A stretch of DNA of 64,000 nt from Enhygromyxa salina (GCF_000737335.2 NZ_JMCC02000104.1:1-64000); one strand, 5' to 3'. Positions 37,229-47,000 are shown, numbered from the stretch's first letter. The notes: generated by a model from the letters alone, not told the origin. Translations and numbers: made by a program.

Positions 37229-38089
37229 CTAGAACGAGTAGAGCAAGCTGGCCCCGCCGAACACGCCGACGTGATCGGTGATCTCGAAGCCGAAGCCGGG
37301 TCCCGACATGTCGCCGGGCTCGAAGCGACCGTTCGAGCCGAAGCCGGGGTTGCTGTCGCCTGGATCCGGGGGCATCTCGGTTGGACCCTGCAGGCGCGAG
37401 CCCGGGTTCCAGCGGAACGCGGCGCCAAACTCCGGGGCGATCGAGAAGTTCTCGCCAAGGTTGAGCATCAGGATCAGCGGGATCTCGGCCGTCAGCTGAA
37501 GCGGATCGTCGAGGTTGTTGCCGATGTCCGTGCCGTTGACATAGTGCTGAAACCCGAGCCGGCCGCCGATCCCAAAGTCAGCCTGGAACGGCCAGTTGCC
37601 GGCGGGCTTGCCAAGGATCCAGTACACACCCTCGAGGCTCGAGCCGATGTACGCGAGCGTGCGGGTGTTCTTTGTGCACGAGGCGTCCTTCTGGTCGGTC
37701 CCGCAGTCGATCGGATCGCCCGTGAAGTCCGGCTCCCGGTAGCTGAAAGTTGCGACGCCAAGGTTGAGGCCAATGTGGAAGTGATCGGTGAGGTAGTAGC
37801 GGACGTTGATGCCGGTCAGCCCCGCGAGGGTTCGCGCGGCGCCAAGGGAGAGTCGGCCGCCTTTGACAAGGCGATCGACGCCGAGCTCGGCCGAAGCGGC
37901 GACCTCGTTCTCGAGCGTGATGGGATCGGATGACTCGACCTGCTCGACAGTCTCGACCGCGCCCTGGGCGTCGGTCGCTTCTGCCGCCGCCTCGCTCGCC
38001 GGAGCTTCGCCGGCCAGCGCAATGGACGAGATCGAGAGCGCAGCCAGGGCGCACGCGGGAGCGATCAGCTTGTGCAGCATGGGATGCAT
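37229..38089 (-). CDS. outer-membrane beta-barrel protein, hypothetical
   Basis: 286 aa with a cleavable signal peptide ending near 'SSIALAGEA'. An Ala/Glu-rich linker (27-65) is followed by alternating strands ('GINVRYYLTDHFHIGLNLGV', 'ADFGIGGRLGFQHYV', 'LILMLNLGENFSIAPEFGA'), and the last residue is Phe ('GGASLLYSF'), the usual C-terminal signature of proteins inserted by BAM. The barrel would have about eight strands. Cys residues in one loop (about 125-140) may form a disulfide. No specific porin family is recognised. Confidence 0.8.
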   Translation of the reverse strand: MHPMLHKLIAPACALAALSISSIALAGEAPASEAAAEATDAQGAVETVEQVESSDPITLENEVAASAELGVDRLVKGGRLSLGAARTLAGLTGINVRYYLTDHFHIGLNLGVATFSYREPDFTGDPIDCGTDQKDASCTKNTRTLAYIGSSLEGVYWILGKPAGNWPFQADFGIGGRLGFQHYVNGTDIGNNLDDPLQLTAEIPLILMLNLGENFSIAPEFGAAFRWNPGSRLQGPTEMPPDPGDSNPGFGSNGRFEPGDMSGPGFGFEITDHVGVFGGASLLYSF

Positions 38090-38196
38090 CTAACCGGGCC
38101 TCGCGCCCGGCGGCAAGCCCGGCGACGCAGCTTGTGTGCCTCGCAGTCACCAAGATCACCGTCGGGTCCAACACCTGGCGCAAAAGCTGTTGCATC

Positions 38197-39117
38197 ATGC
38201 GAGCGGTGAGCCTGCCCCCTGCCCCATCGCCTGAGCCCGGGCTCGAGATCGACGAGCTCGAGCACCAGGCCCTGGACCTGCTCGATGAACTTCGCTTGGG
38301 TGCAGCTTGGATCGCCGCCCAACCGGCTCAGGACGAGGTTCTGCCAGCTGCGGGAGACGGGACCGGGGAGCCGGGATCGGGCTTGGGTGGCGGGGCGCTC
38401 GAGGCTGCGATCGTCGATGCCGGCGAGGAACCAGACAGGGTGGCCAGGGCCGAGCCGATCGTGGCGGCGCTGCTCATGCGGCTTGTCACTGAGATCGCGG
38501 CGAAGCTGATCGTCGCAGCGCAGGCGCTCGCACAGTCCGAGTCGCGGGGGGAGCTGCGCTCCGACGCGCTCGCCCGGGTCTTGGCGCTACTGAACGAAAG
38601 TCCGCAGCTGAGCCCCGCGATCGCCCCGGCGGTCGAGACCACGGGGATGATCCTGGGGCTCGACCGAGCCTCGATCGCCTGGGCGATCTCGATCAGTCTG
38701 GGCGAGCGCGCCGACGCGGCGGCCCCCGCCGAGCTGCGGGCTTGTTCGAAGGCGATCGCCGAGCGGCTGCAGGCCGCCCACCCGGGTGGTTCGGGCGCTG
38801 GTTCGAGCGCGATCCCAACCGCGCTGCGGGTGTTTCGAAGCGCAGCCGTGGCCGCGGCCGGGCCTTCGATCCGCGCGCGGCTGCTCGCCGCCGAGCACAC
38901 CGAGCTGCTCCCGCTCGCAGCCCAGCTCGTCGAGCTCCACCGCGATCCCGCCGCGCTCGTCGCTGCGTTCGACGCCGCCCGAGCCACGCTCGTGCAGGAC
39001 AGCGGTGAGGCCGATGAGCCCGCGACCGACGGCCCCAAGCGGCGCTTTACCTTTGTTCACGTGATCCTGGCGCTCATCGTGCTGGGGCTGACGCTTTGGC
39101 ACTACCTGTGGCGCTGA
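38197..39117 (+). CDS. hypothetical tail-anchored membrane protein
   Basis: 306 aa from ATG 38197 (a GTG at 38206 is also possible). It is Ala/Leu/Glu-rich and mostly helical, without repeats that I can name, and ends with a single hydrophobic span 'FVHVILALIVLGLTLWHYL' followed by WR, so the bulk is cytoplasmic. The frame is open upstream to 37930, but that part mirrors the opposite gene. The 3' end overlaps the convergent heme A synthase gene by 44 bp. Function is unknown. Confidence 0.65.
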   Translation: MRAVSLPPAPSPEPGLEIDELEHQALDLLDELRLGAAWIAAQPAQDEVLPAAGDGTGEPGSGLGGGALEAAIVDAGEEPDRVARAEPIVAALLMRLVTEIAAKLIVAAQALAQSESRGELRSDALARVLALLNESPQLSPAIAPAVETTGMILGLDRASIAWAISISLGERADAAAPAELRACSKAIAERLQAAHPGGSGAGSSAIPTALRVFRSAAVAAAGPSIRARLLAAEHTELLPLAAQLVELHRDPAALVAAFDAARATLVQDSGEADEPATDGPKRRFTFVHVILALIVLGLTLWHYLWR

Positions 39118-40048
39118 GCGCTGAGGCGCTGAGCGCCTCGAGCCACAGCAACACCAGCGCGACCCACAGGCTGGTCGCCAGCGCGAGGTGGACCAGCTGC
39201 ATCCAGCCCGGCGCCGAGAGCATGATGTTGACGACCCCCGCGCACAGCTGCGCGACCACGAGGCCAGCCACGATGTTGGCGACCCGTCGCACGCTTGGCG
39301 ACCCGGGCACACCCGGCAGCGCGATCGCCAGCCACAGCAAGTACAGCCCAACGCCGCACGCGAGCAGCGGATGCACGATCCGCATGCGCTGCAAGAAGTG
39401 GCCGGTCGTCGTGCCGTCTGCCGCACCATTCACTGGATAGAGCGTGTCGCCCAGCGCCGTGACGGCGCCGCTCATCGAGACCAGCAACACGGCCACGAGG
39501 GCGCCAGTCAGCAACCACCAACGCCCCCCGTGCCGGCTTGGGGACAGCACATCCAAGCGTCGGGGCCCCGCGTCGACGCCGGCCCACGCGGCCGCCCCGA
39601 GCGCGCCCATCAGCAGGCAGGTGTTGGTCAGGTGGATCGCCATGACCACGGCCCGGGCGACCGAGTCGTCGTCTTCGACCAGCCCGAACGCGACCAGCCC
39701 GGCGCCAAGCAGGGCTTCGACGAGCAAGAACACGACCGCCAACACGGTCCCGGACCGGGCCGGGTGCGGACGCGGAAACCGACGCAGCGCCCACGCCATC
39801 AGGCCGCCCGCGAACACCAACGACAGGCCCGAGGTCACCCGGTGGGTCAGCTCGATCATCGTCTCGGCGCTCTGCGGCCGGTGCACGACCTCGCCGTGGC
39901 AGGTTGGCCAGTGTTGGCCACAGCCCGCGCCCGATCCGGTGATCCGCACCCACGCCCCGAACACGATCACCGCCAGGGTGTAGGCGAGCACGACCCACGC
40001 CACGCGAGAGAAGCTCGAGCCGGCGGGGTGTTCGGAAGCTGTGGGCAT
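39074..40048 (-). CDS. ctaA: heme A synthase (COX15/CtaA family)
   Basis: 324 aa with eight predicted membrane spans. Family markers include 'VRITGSGAGCGQHWPTCHG' (paired Cys in the first extracytoplasmic loop), 'IELTHRVTSGLSLV' (heme-ligating His), 'AIHLTNTCLL', 'MRIVHPLLACGVG' and 'WMQLVHLALAT'. The enzyme oxidises the C8 methyl of heme O to make heme A for aa3-type oxidases. ATG 40048 follows the exonuclease stop after just 2 bases, so the two are co-translated. No ctaB or oxidase genes are in the window. Confidence 0.93.
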   Translation of the reverse strand: MPTASEHPAGSSFSRVAWVVLAYTLAVIVFGAWVRITGSGAGCGQHWPTCHGEVVHRPQSAETMIELTHRVTSGLSLVFAGGLMAWALRRFPRPHPARSGTVLAVVFLLVEALLGAGLVAFGLVEDDDSVARAVVMAIHLTNTCLLMGALGAAAWAGVDAGPRRLDVLSPSRHGGRWWLLTGALVAVLLVSMSGAVTALGDTLYPVNGAADGTTTGHFLQRMRIVHPLLACGVGLYLLWLAIALPGVPGSPSVRRVANIVAGLVVAQLCAGVVNIMLSAPGWMQLVHLALATSLWVALVLLWLEALSASALSATGSAKASAPAR

Positions 40049-40050
40049 GG

Positions 40051-41133
40051 TCACCAGTCGTTGCGAAACGGGAGCAGGTGCTCGCGCAGGTGGCGGAACA
40101 CGGCCGCGGTCGCCCGCACGTCGGCAGCGTTGTAGGCCGCAATCGCCTCGATGTCACCGCGCGCGTAGGTCGGCGCGACCATGGAGCCATCGAGCTCGCC
40201 CTTGGGGCTCTCGACCCCGAGCGCCCAGCAGATCACGTCGAGCGAGGCGCCGCCGAGGCTGGACCGACCGTGGCCCAGGACCCGATACAAATCCAGGTGC
40301 GGGCGCAGCGAGAACGGGCTGGACACCAGATCGACGCGGGCGGGCACCCCAAGGATCAAGCTGCGGGTGACCAAGAACGGGACGTCGAAGCCGCGCCCGT
40401 TGAAGCTGACCACCAGCTCGGCGGCGTCGGCGAGGTGCCAGAAGCTGCGGAGCAGCTCGGCCTCGGTCATGGCCCGGACGCCGTCGGGCAGCGGGTCCTG
40501 CTCGCGGCCCTGCGGCGGCACGACCAAGGTCGTGACGGTGTCGGTGTCGGTGTCGGCGTCGCCGAACGCGAGCGAGACGACCTTGCCGTAGTAGGGCGAG
40601 AGGCTCATGACCTTGCCGGCGTCGCCGTCGTTGCGCTCGGCGGCGCGCGAGACCGCCTTGGTCACGGCCTCGGGGACGGCGCCGAGATCGATCGCGGGCA
40701 CGGTCTCGATGTCGAACACCAGCGTCTCGCAGCGCAGGCCCTCGACCAGCTCCCAGCCGGGGCCCCAGATTGCTTCGGGCTGGCATGGATCGTCTTGGTC
40801 GACGACCCGGATCCGGGTGACGGTGAGCTGCAGGGCGTCGCGGTAGCTGGCGACGGTGAACAGCAGCTTGACGATCGCGCCTGGCTTGACGGCCGTGGCC
40901 GGATCGCCGGGTGGGTCCGCGACGGTGGCCTCTTTGTAGGCCCGGGTGTCGCCCCAGATCTTGCCCGCGAGCTTCGCGGTGGCGTCGGTGACCACCAGAT
41001 CGTAGTAGCCGTCGCCCGAGCGGCTCAGGCCGTGACGGATGCTGCGGACCGCGACGAAGGCGGTCGCTACCGTGCCCACCGGGAGCTCGTGGACGTCGAC
41101 GAGGCGCTGGACGTGTGGAGGGGCGGCGGTCAT
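40051..41133 (-). CDS. RNase H-like 3'-5' exonuclease with an N-terminal OB-fold
   Basis: 360 aa from ATG 41133. Residues about 12-115 look like an OB-fold ('FVAVRSIRHGLSRSGDGYYD', 'DATAKLAGKIWGD'), as at the N-terminus of YhaM-type nucleases. The exonuclease domain has Exo I 'VFDIET', Exo II 'SFNGRGFDVPFL' and Exo III 'YNAADVRATAAVF', so the DEDD catalytic set appears complete (DEDDy/DEDDh not settled). It resembles the PolB-exonuclease-like predicted 3'-5' exonucleases. The frame runs upstream to 41433, but only through the intergenic repeats. Confidence 0.82.
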   Translation of the reverse strand: MTAAPPHVQRLVDVHELPVGTVATAFVAVRSIRHGLSRSGDGYYDLVVTDATAKLAGKIWGDTRAYKEATVADPPGDPATAVKPGAIVKLLFTVASYRDALQLTVTRIRVVDQDDPCQPEAIWGPGWELVEGLRCETLVFDIETVPAIDLGAVPEAVTKAVSRAAERNDGDAGKVMSLSPYYGKVVSLAFGDADTDTDTVTTLVVPPQGREQDPLPDGVRAMTEAELLRSFWHLADAAELVVSFNGRGFDVPFLVTRSLILGVPARVDLVSSPFSLRPHLDLYRVLGHGRSSLGGASLDVICWALGVESPKGELDGSMVAPTYARGDIEAIAAYNAADVRATAAVFRHLREHLLPFRNDW

Positions 41134-41247
41134 CGGAGCGGGACACTGTACCTTAGCTTTTTTAGACCCCCACAGCCGGCTTCGCACTTCGCGGGTCACT
41201 CGCTTCGCTCGCTCCCAGGGGGCTGGCTGTTCGCATCCGCATGTGTG

Positions 41248-41270
41248 GCCCCCTCCAAGGGGGCTTTTTT
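41248..41270 (+). terminator. terminator-like hairpin, repeat copy 1
   Basis: GCCCCC-TCCAA-GGGGGC stem-loop followed by TTTTTT, a textbook intrinsic terminator on the plus strand. Confidence 0.75.
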
Positions 41271-41385
41271 CTAGACCCCACAGGCGGCTTCGCACTTCTT
41301 TAGACCCCCACAGCCGGCTTCGCACTTCGCGGGTCACTCGCTTCGCTCGCTCCCAGGGGGCTGGCTGTTCGCATCCGCATGTGTG

Positions 41386-41408
41386 GCCCCCTCCAAGGGG
41401 GCTTTTTT
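41386..41408 (+). terminator. terminator-like hairpin, repeat copy 2
   Basis: The same GCCCCC/GGGGGC stem followed by TTTTTT. Confidence 0.75.
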
Positions 41409-41524
41409 CTAGACCCCACAGGCGGCTTCGCACTTCTTTAGACCCCCCACAGCCGGCTTCGCACTTCGCGGGTCACTCGCTTCGCTCGCTCCTAGGGGGC
41501 TGGCTGTTCGCATCTGCGTGTGTG

Positions 41525-41547
41525 GCCCCCTCCAAGGGGGCTTTTTT
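41525..41547 (+). terminator. terminator-like hairpin, repeat copy 3
   Basis: The same GCCCCC/GGGGGC stem followed by TTTTTT. Confidence 0.75.
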
Positions 41548-41631
41548 AGAGACCCACAGCCGGCTTCGCACTTCGCGGGTCACTCGCTTCGCTCGCTCCC
41601 AGGGGGCTGACTGGTCGTATCCGCATGTGTG

Positions 41632-41653
41632 GCCCCCTCCAAGGGGGCTTTTT
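41632..41653 (+). terminator. terminator-like hairpin, repeat copy 4
   Basis: The same GCCCCC/GGGGGC stem followed by TTTTT. This is the last copy before the lipoprotein gene on the same strand. Confidence 0.72.
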
Positions 41654-41784
41654 GAGACTCGGTCGTCACCTTCGCGCTTTGCTGCCTTCGCGCTTCGCTG
41701 CATTCAGCGCTTCGCTACCTTCGCGCGCGCGGCTGCGGGTCATTTGGCGTTGTGTGGGGTGGCGGGCGGTTGGATACTTGCTTG

Positions 41785-42642
41785 GTGCGAGCTTCTTCGG
41801 GGTTGGTAGTCGGGGGCTTGGGGGCCGCCGCGATCGTGTTGTTGGGGTGTCGGGCCGAGCCGGTGGTGGTCGAGCCGGACGCGGCGGCTGTGGGTGTTGA
41901 CCCGGCGACCGAGGTCGAGCGCCCGGGCGAGTGGGTGGTGGACTACGGTGATCAGACGCTGCTCGTGCACGCTGATCCGGCGCTCGGTGGGGAGGTCGAG
42001 CGGCTGCTCTTGCTGTTTGGGGATCTGCTGGCGGAGTCCGTGCCGATCACCGAACAGACGCGCCTGCCGATCGGCTGGACGACGCTGAGCTTTGTTGCGG
42101 ATCACGGTCGGTTGGTCGTCGAAGAGCCGGACTACCCCAACGATCCCGAGGCCAACACGCGGCCGGACGTCTCGGCCTCGCTGGCGACCTTGGCCCGACA
42201 GCGGGCGGTGCTGCAGCAAGCGGGCGTCGCCGGTGAGGCGATCGACTTTGATCAGCACGTGCTGACGATCACCGGGGTGCTCGAGCGCGACGAGCTGATG
42301 CTGGTTCGGGTCGAGAGCCCCGGCGGGCGCATGACGGGCTGGCGCCTGACCCCGGCCGAGGGGATCGAGGAAGCCGACGAAGTGGAGTCGCTGCCGGTTC
42401 ACGTGATCTTCAACGCGCGACCGGAGCTGCTCGACGCGATGCTGCTGCCGGCGGGGTTTCTGGCCCTGTTTGCTGGCGGGCGGCTGACGACGATCGTCAA
42501 TGAAGCCAACGAGATCGTGTGGGACTGGGCGAGCGATGGAGATCTGCCACGCGATCGCGCGAGCGATCTTGGCTCGTCGATCGGCGGCGGGGAGTTCGTA
42601 CCGCGGCCGCGGCCGCGTCCGCTGCTCGAGCCGCTAGATTGA
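41785..42642 (+). CDS. hypothetical lipoprotein
   Basis: About 285 aa. GTG 41785 is chosen because it gives a short basic N-terminus followed by a hydrophobic run and the lipobox 'IVLLGC'. The body has mixed alpha/beta character, with 'LLLLFGDLLAESVPITEQ', 'LPIGWTTLSFV' and 'MTGWRLTP'. The pattern is faintly like the DUF2185/Imm33 group, but this is too weak to name. The C-terminus is Pro/Arg-rich. The gene lies just after four plus-strand terminator hairpins, so its promoter must sit between about 41655 and 41785. Confidence 0.65.
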   Translation: MRASSGLVVGGLGAAAIVLLGCRAEPVVVEPDAAAVGVDPATEVERPGEWVVDYGDQTLLVHADPALGGEVERLLLLFGDLLAESVPITEQTRLPIGWTTLSFVADHGRLVVEEPDYPNDPEANTRPDVSASLATLARQRAVLQQAGVAGEAIDFDQHVLTITGVLERDELMLVRVESPGGRMTGWRLTPAEGIEEADEVESLPVHVIFNARPELLDAMLLPAGFLALFAGGRLTTIVNEANEIVWDWASDGDLPRDRASDLGSSIGGGEFVPRPRPRPLLEPLD

Positions 42643-42978
42643 GCCGCGCCCGCGCTGACAAAAGCAGCGAGATCGTCTCCGGATCGTCTCGGTGTTGATC
42701 TCGCGATTCGTGTCACTCACTCGCAACAGTGCATGGCGAGATCACGCGGTAGATCGCTGAGGCGATCCACGACTTCGATGCGATCATCGCGAGATCGCAA
42801 CCGGCTCGAGCCGCACGGCGAGCCGACTAGATCGTCGCCAGGGTCGCCTCGTCGGCGCAGCACGACGATCGCGGCGCGAACGTGGCGAACCTTCGGCGAG
42901 TCGATCAGGCGTGTTGCAGATCTTGGCCGAATACGCCAGAAACTGGACTGCATCGATCTGATCGCTAACGTGCCACCC
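42643..42978. other. spacer before the ParA-like gene, no gene seen
   Basis: About 335 bp rich in GCGATCGCGAG and AGATCGTC-like words on both strands. The ParA frame is open through much of it without a convincing start. I see no terminator, tRNA or clear parS-type palindrome. Confidence 0.4.
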
Positions 42979-43641
42979 ATGCTCCTCGCGCTCGCAGGCT
43001 TAAAGGGTGGGACCGGACGAACGACGCTCGCCGTGGCTCTCGCTGCCGAGGCGCGCGCACGTGGTCGCCGGACCCTGCTCGTCGACCTCGACCCCCGTGG
43101 CGATGCCCACGCTTGGTCGCTGAGCGCTAATTCGTCGGCTCCGACCACGCTGCGGCTCCCCGGCGCCAGTCCAGGCCAAGCCGAGCGGCTGCGCGGGCTG
43201 GCGTTTGGGCACGATCTGACGGTGATCGACACCCCGAGCGATCCCGAAGTGCTGGGCGTGGTCGCGGAGATCGCCGAGCTGATGCTGGTCCCCTGCCGGC
43301 CGAGCCCAATGGACGCGTGGGCCGCCGTCGACACCGTCGAGACCTGCCTGCGCAGCCGCAGCCCGCACAACTTCCGCATGCAGATCGCCGTGGTGCCGAA
43401 CGCCGTCGAGCTTCGCTCCACGATCGGGGCGGCGCTGCCCCATGATCTGCGCGCGCTCGGGCTGCCCGTGCTCGAGTGCGCCGTGGCCCGCCGGGTTGCC
43501 CACCAAGAAGCGATGGCCCACGGCTCGACCGCCAGCCTCGACGCGCCCGCGAGCGCGGCGGCGCGCGACATCAACGAGCTGTTGGATGCGATCGAGGCGC
43601 TGCAGGCCCGCTACGGCGACATCCGCCACCTACATCATTAG
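42979..43641 (+). CDS. ParA/MinD-like P-loop ATPase with an Arg in the Walker A
   Basis: 220 aa from ATG 42979. The deviant Walker A reads K9-G-G-T-G-R14-T-T: the signature lysine (K9) is present, but the canonical P-loop lysine is Arg. Walker B-like 'LTVIDTPSDPEV' and the switch 'VDLDPRGDAHAW' are present. ParA/MinD proteins position chromosomes, plasmids or protein complexes. No ParB-like partner is beside it, so it may be an orphan that positions something other than DNA. The frame extends upstream to 42733 but without a good start. Confidence 0.82.
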   Translation: MLLALAGLKGGTGRTTLAVALAAEARARGRRTLLVDLDPRGDAHAWSLSANSSAPTTLRLPGASPGQAERLRGLAFGHDLTVIDTPSDPEVLGVVAEIAELMLVPCRPSPMDAWAAVDTVETCLRSRSPHNFRMQIAVVPNAVELRSTIGAALPHDLRALGLPVLECAVARRVAHQEAMAHGSTASLDAPASAAARDINELLDAIEALQARYGDIRHLHH

Positions 43642-43667
43642 CCTTAAACCCCCACATACACCTCAAA

Positions 43668-43757
43668 CTTCGCCGACGGCAGCCGCTTCGCGTCTGGTCG
43701 CTTCGCTCCTCGGGGCCGTTTGTTCGCGGTTGCATGTGTGGCCCCCTAAAAGGGGGC
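43668..43757 (+). repeat. single copy of the dispersed terminator-hairpin element
   Basis: TTCGCTCCTCGGGGCCGTTT, then GCATGTGTGGCCCCCTAAAA and GGGGGCTCGG. It matches the inverted copy at 5625-5720 better than the 41-kb array, including the GGTCGCTTCGCTCCTCGGGG part. The hairpin lacks a T run here but sits about 100 bp after the ParA-like stop and may still help termination. Confidence 0.75.
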
Positions 43758-43759
43758 TC

Positions 43760-44015
43760 GGGGTGCTGGAGACCGTTGTCGCGTTTGGTGTTGGAGACCG
43801 TTGTTGCGCTTGGGGCTGTCGACCGTTGTTGCGCTGGGGCTGTCGACCGTTGTTGCGTTTGGTGTTGGAGACCGTTGTTGCGTTTGGGGCTGTCGACCTT
43901 CGTTGCGCTTGGGGCTGTCGACCTTTGTTGCGCTTGGGGCTGTCGACCGTTGTTGCGCTTGGGCTGTCGACCTTCGTTGCGCTTGGGGCTGTCGACCTTC
44001 GTTGCGCTTGGGTGG
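43760..44015. repeat. 25-bp minisatellite, about 10 copies
   Basis: The unit is close to GGGGCTGTCGACCGTTGTTG plus CGCTT. There are about ten head-to-tail copies with two alternating variants (CTGTCGACC and TTGGAGACC) and single-base length changes. There is no spacer between units, and the period is not a multiple of three, so it is non-coding. It ends directly at the sbcC stop codon. Confidence 0.9.
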
Positions 44016-44022
44016 GGCTTGG

Positions 44023-47000
44023 CTAGGTGCTGCGGGGGGCGACGACGCGGACGCGGCTGCGGCCCGAGGCGATGGTCTCGACGCGGATCTCGACGCCGAT
44101 GCGCTCGGCGAGGCCGGGGACGTGGGAGATGACGCCGATCTGGCGGCCTTCGGCCTGGAGGGCGTCGAGGGTGCTGACCGCGACGTCGAGGCTGTGGGCG
44201 TCGAGGCTGCCGAAGCCCTCGTCGATGAACAGCGAGTCGATCCGGCAGTCGTCGGCGGACAGGCTGGCCAGGGCCAGGGCCAGGGCCAGCGAGACCAGGA
44301 ATTTTTCGCCGCCCGAGAGGCCCCGGATGCTGCGGACCTCGTCGCCTAGATCGTGATCGACGAGCTGCAATTCGAGATCGTGGTTGGGCACACGGCCGAG
44401 CGCGTAGCGAGGCTTGAGGTCCCGCAGCTGGGCGTTGGCCTGGGTCAGCAGCAGCTCGAGCGTGAGGCTCTGGGCGAACTTCTGGAATTTGTCCCCGCTG
44501 GCGCTGCCGATCGCGTCGCGTAGGCGGCCCCAGACCCGGGCGGTGTGCTCGAGCTCGCGCAGCCGCGGGGCGAGCTGCTCGGCGAGCGAGCGATCTTCAC
44601 GATCGCGGCGCAGCTGGTGCTCGAGCTCGAACAGCTGGCGACGCAGCTGCTCGTCGCGGGTGTCGAGCTGGTTTCGTTGCAGCTGGGCCCGCTCGCGGTC
44701 GAGCGGCGGTGGGCCCTCGTCGGCGTGGGCGGCCACGACCCGCTCACGCTCACCGACGATCGCCCGGCGGCGCTCGAGCTCGGCGCGGGCCTGCTCGACG
44801 CCGCTGCGGGTGCGGGCGGTCCAGCCATCGGCCCACAGCTCCTCGCGCGCGAGCAGCTGCTCGAGGGTGGTTGGATCCACGCCAGCCTCGGCGAGCGCCG
44901 CGTCGACGTTGACCTGGGCCTCGTCGCTGCGGCCACGCAGGGCAGCGACCTGCTCGGTCAGGGTGTGGGCCCGGGTCCGTTGGGCTTGCAGCTCGCGCTC
45001 GACCTTGGCGCGGGCGTCCTTGCTGGTCTCTCGATCTTGGCTGGCGAGCTCGACGCTGGCCTCGAGCTCGCGCACGACCTCGGCCGCCGGCCGGCCCTCG
45101 AGCAGCGTGGCGCGCTCGGAACGGAGCCGGGTCAGCAGCTCGTCGAGCTCGCGTAGCTCGAGCTCGAGCGCCTCGCAGGTCTCGGCGCGGGCCTGCCGTT
45201 GCGAGCTCAGCTCGGCGCGCCGGGTCTCGAGCGCGCGCTGGCCCTCCGCGGCTTGTTCACAAGCCTGGCGCTGGGCGGAGAAGGCCTTGGCGCCCGCGTC
45301 GAGCTGCGCGAGCAGGCCCTGCCCTGCCTGGGCCAGGCGGGCGCGAAAATTTACCGCGAGCTCGTGGCGCCCTCCATGCTCGAGCTTGGCCAATTCCACG
45401 TCCGGCACGGGGTCTGCGGGCGCGCCGGCCCGTGCGTGCTCGAGCTCGGCCGGGCTTGCGTCGTCGTGCAAGGCTGCGAGCGCGGCTGGGCCGACGTCTT
45501 CGAGCTCGGGCCAGCTCGCGTCGAGGTCGGCGTCGAGTTGGCGGCCTCGCGCGTGGGCCTCGTCGAGCTCCCGAACCACGACGTCGAGCTCGCGCTCGCT
45601 GGCCTCCACGCGCGCGCGTCGATCTTCGTAGACCCGCTCGGCCTCTTCGCGGCGGGCTTGGCGATCACGCTGGCGATCGAGCAAGTTCTCGACCTCGGCG
45701 CGCTGACTGGCGAGCGCGCGCGATCGCAGCTCGAGTTCCTCGTGGATCGACCACAGCGCGGTCCCAAGATCGGGGCTGTCGAGCCGCTCGGGCAGGACCA
45801 GCTCCCCGCCCGCTTCGCTGCGTGGCACCGCGAGCAGCGACAATTGCGGATCGGGGGCCGGCGCTGGCTCGTCCGCGACGGGATCGTGCGCCGGGCCGTC
45901 TAGCCCGTGTTCGGCGGCCGGCAGCAGCGGACCCGCAGCCAGCCCGTCACGCCAGGCTTCTTGCAGCGCGGCGTGGTCACGGGCGAGCTCGCTCGTGCGT
46001 CGGGCGATCGCGGCCACGCGGGTCGCGGCGATCTGCTCGCGGCCAAGCTGCTCGCCCTGCTCGCGCTGCAGCTCATCGCGCGAGTCCATCAGCGCCTGTA
46101 CGCGCGCGCGCTGGTCAGCCACGACCGCGTCGACCGGCCCTTGCTCGTCTGCGGCCGGATGTTCGTGTGAGCCACACAGCGGGCACGCCTCGCCAGGCCG
46201 CAGGTCCGCGCGATGCTGGACCAGATCGCGGACCGCCTCGAGCTGCCGCAGGCCGCGTTGGGCCTCCGCGAAGCCCTGCTCGGTCTGGGCGAGGGCCGCC
46301 TCGACGCGCCGCCGCTGCGCGGCTCGATGATCGCGCTCGAGCACTTGCTCGGCCCGCTCGACGCCAAGCGCGGCCTGCGTGATCGCCAGTCGCTCGTAGC
46401 GCTCGTGAACGGCCCGCAGCACCGAATGACGATCGCGGCACAGATCCAGCGCGGCCTGCCGATGGCGCAGCTGGGCGAGCGCTGGGTGGGCGTCGAGGTC
46501 ACGCTCGACCTTTTGCAGCCGCGTCCGCGCCTGATTGCGCTGCTTGCGGGCACTGGCGTGCTCGCGCTTGGCCTCCGCCTGTTCTCGCTCGCAGCGCTCG
46601 CGGCGTGGGCCCAGCTCGGCGACGCGCTGGGCCACGGCGGCCCGGGCCTCGAGCCAGCGCAGCTGCTGCTGCAACAGTGATCGATAGTGGGGCCAGTGCT
46701 CGGCCAGCGGCGCGAGGGCCTGGTGCCGCTCGAGCCAGCTGCGGGCGCCCGCGAGCCTGGCCTCGGCCTGGGCGATCCCAGCTTGGATCTGCTCGAGCTG
46801 CGCGTCGCTGGCCGCGACCCCCGAGCGAGCGAGCTCGAGCTTGCTGGCCACGCGCGGCCGATCGCTGCCAGCCGTGGCGATCTTGGTGTCGAGCTGGCGG
46901 GCGCGATCGACCTCGCCGCCCTCCCCCATCAACCGCCGCCTGCGTTCACGGGCGCGGGCCAGCTGCTGCTCGTGACGCTCGAGCGTGGCCGCGAGCTCGG

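Larger units (their letters stand above)
41160..41655 (+). repeat. four tandem copies of a 107-139-bp element, each ending in a terminator hairpin
   Basis: The core begins CAGCCGGCTTCGCACTTCGC, continues GGGTCACTCGCTTCGCTCGC and GGCTGTTCGCATCCGCATGT, and ends GTGGCCCCCTCCAAGGGGGC followed by a T run. Core starts are near 41174, 41312, 41451 and 41558. Copies 1 and 2 carry an extra CTAGACCCCACAGGCGGCTT tail. After the array, about 85 bp of short TTCGCGCTTCGCTGC-like repeats follow. Related single copies lie at 5625-5720 (inverted) and 43668-43757. Confidence 0.92.

Noticed and set aside
34916..37933. 1005-codon plus-strand frame across the ATP-grasp end, CCA enzyme and outer-membrane gene
   Set aside because: It crosses three well-supported genes in the wrong frame or strand.
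40051..41433. Longer N-terminus for the exonuclease (start at 41433)
   Set aside because: The extra 100 codons are translated intergenic repeats with duplicated peptide blocks.
43760..44015. CRISPR-like array
   Set aside because: The 25-bp units are contiguous with no spacers, and there are no cas genes.
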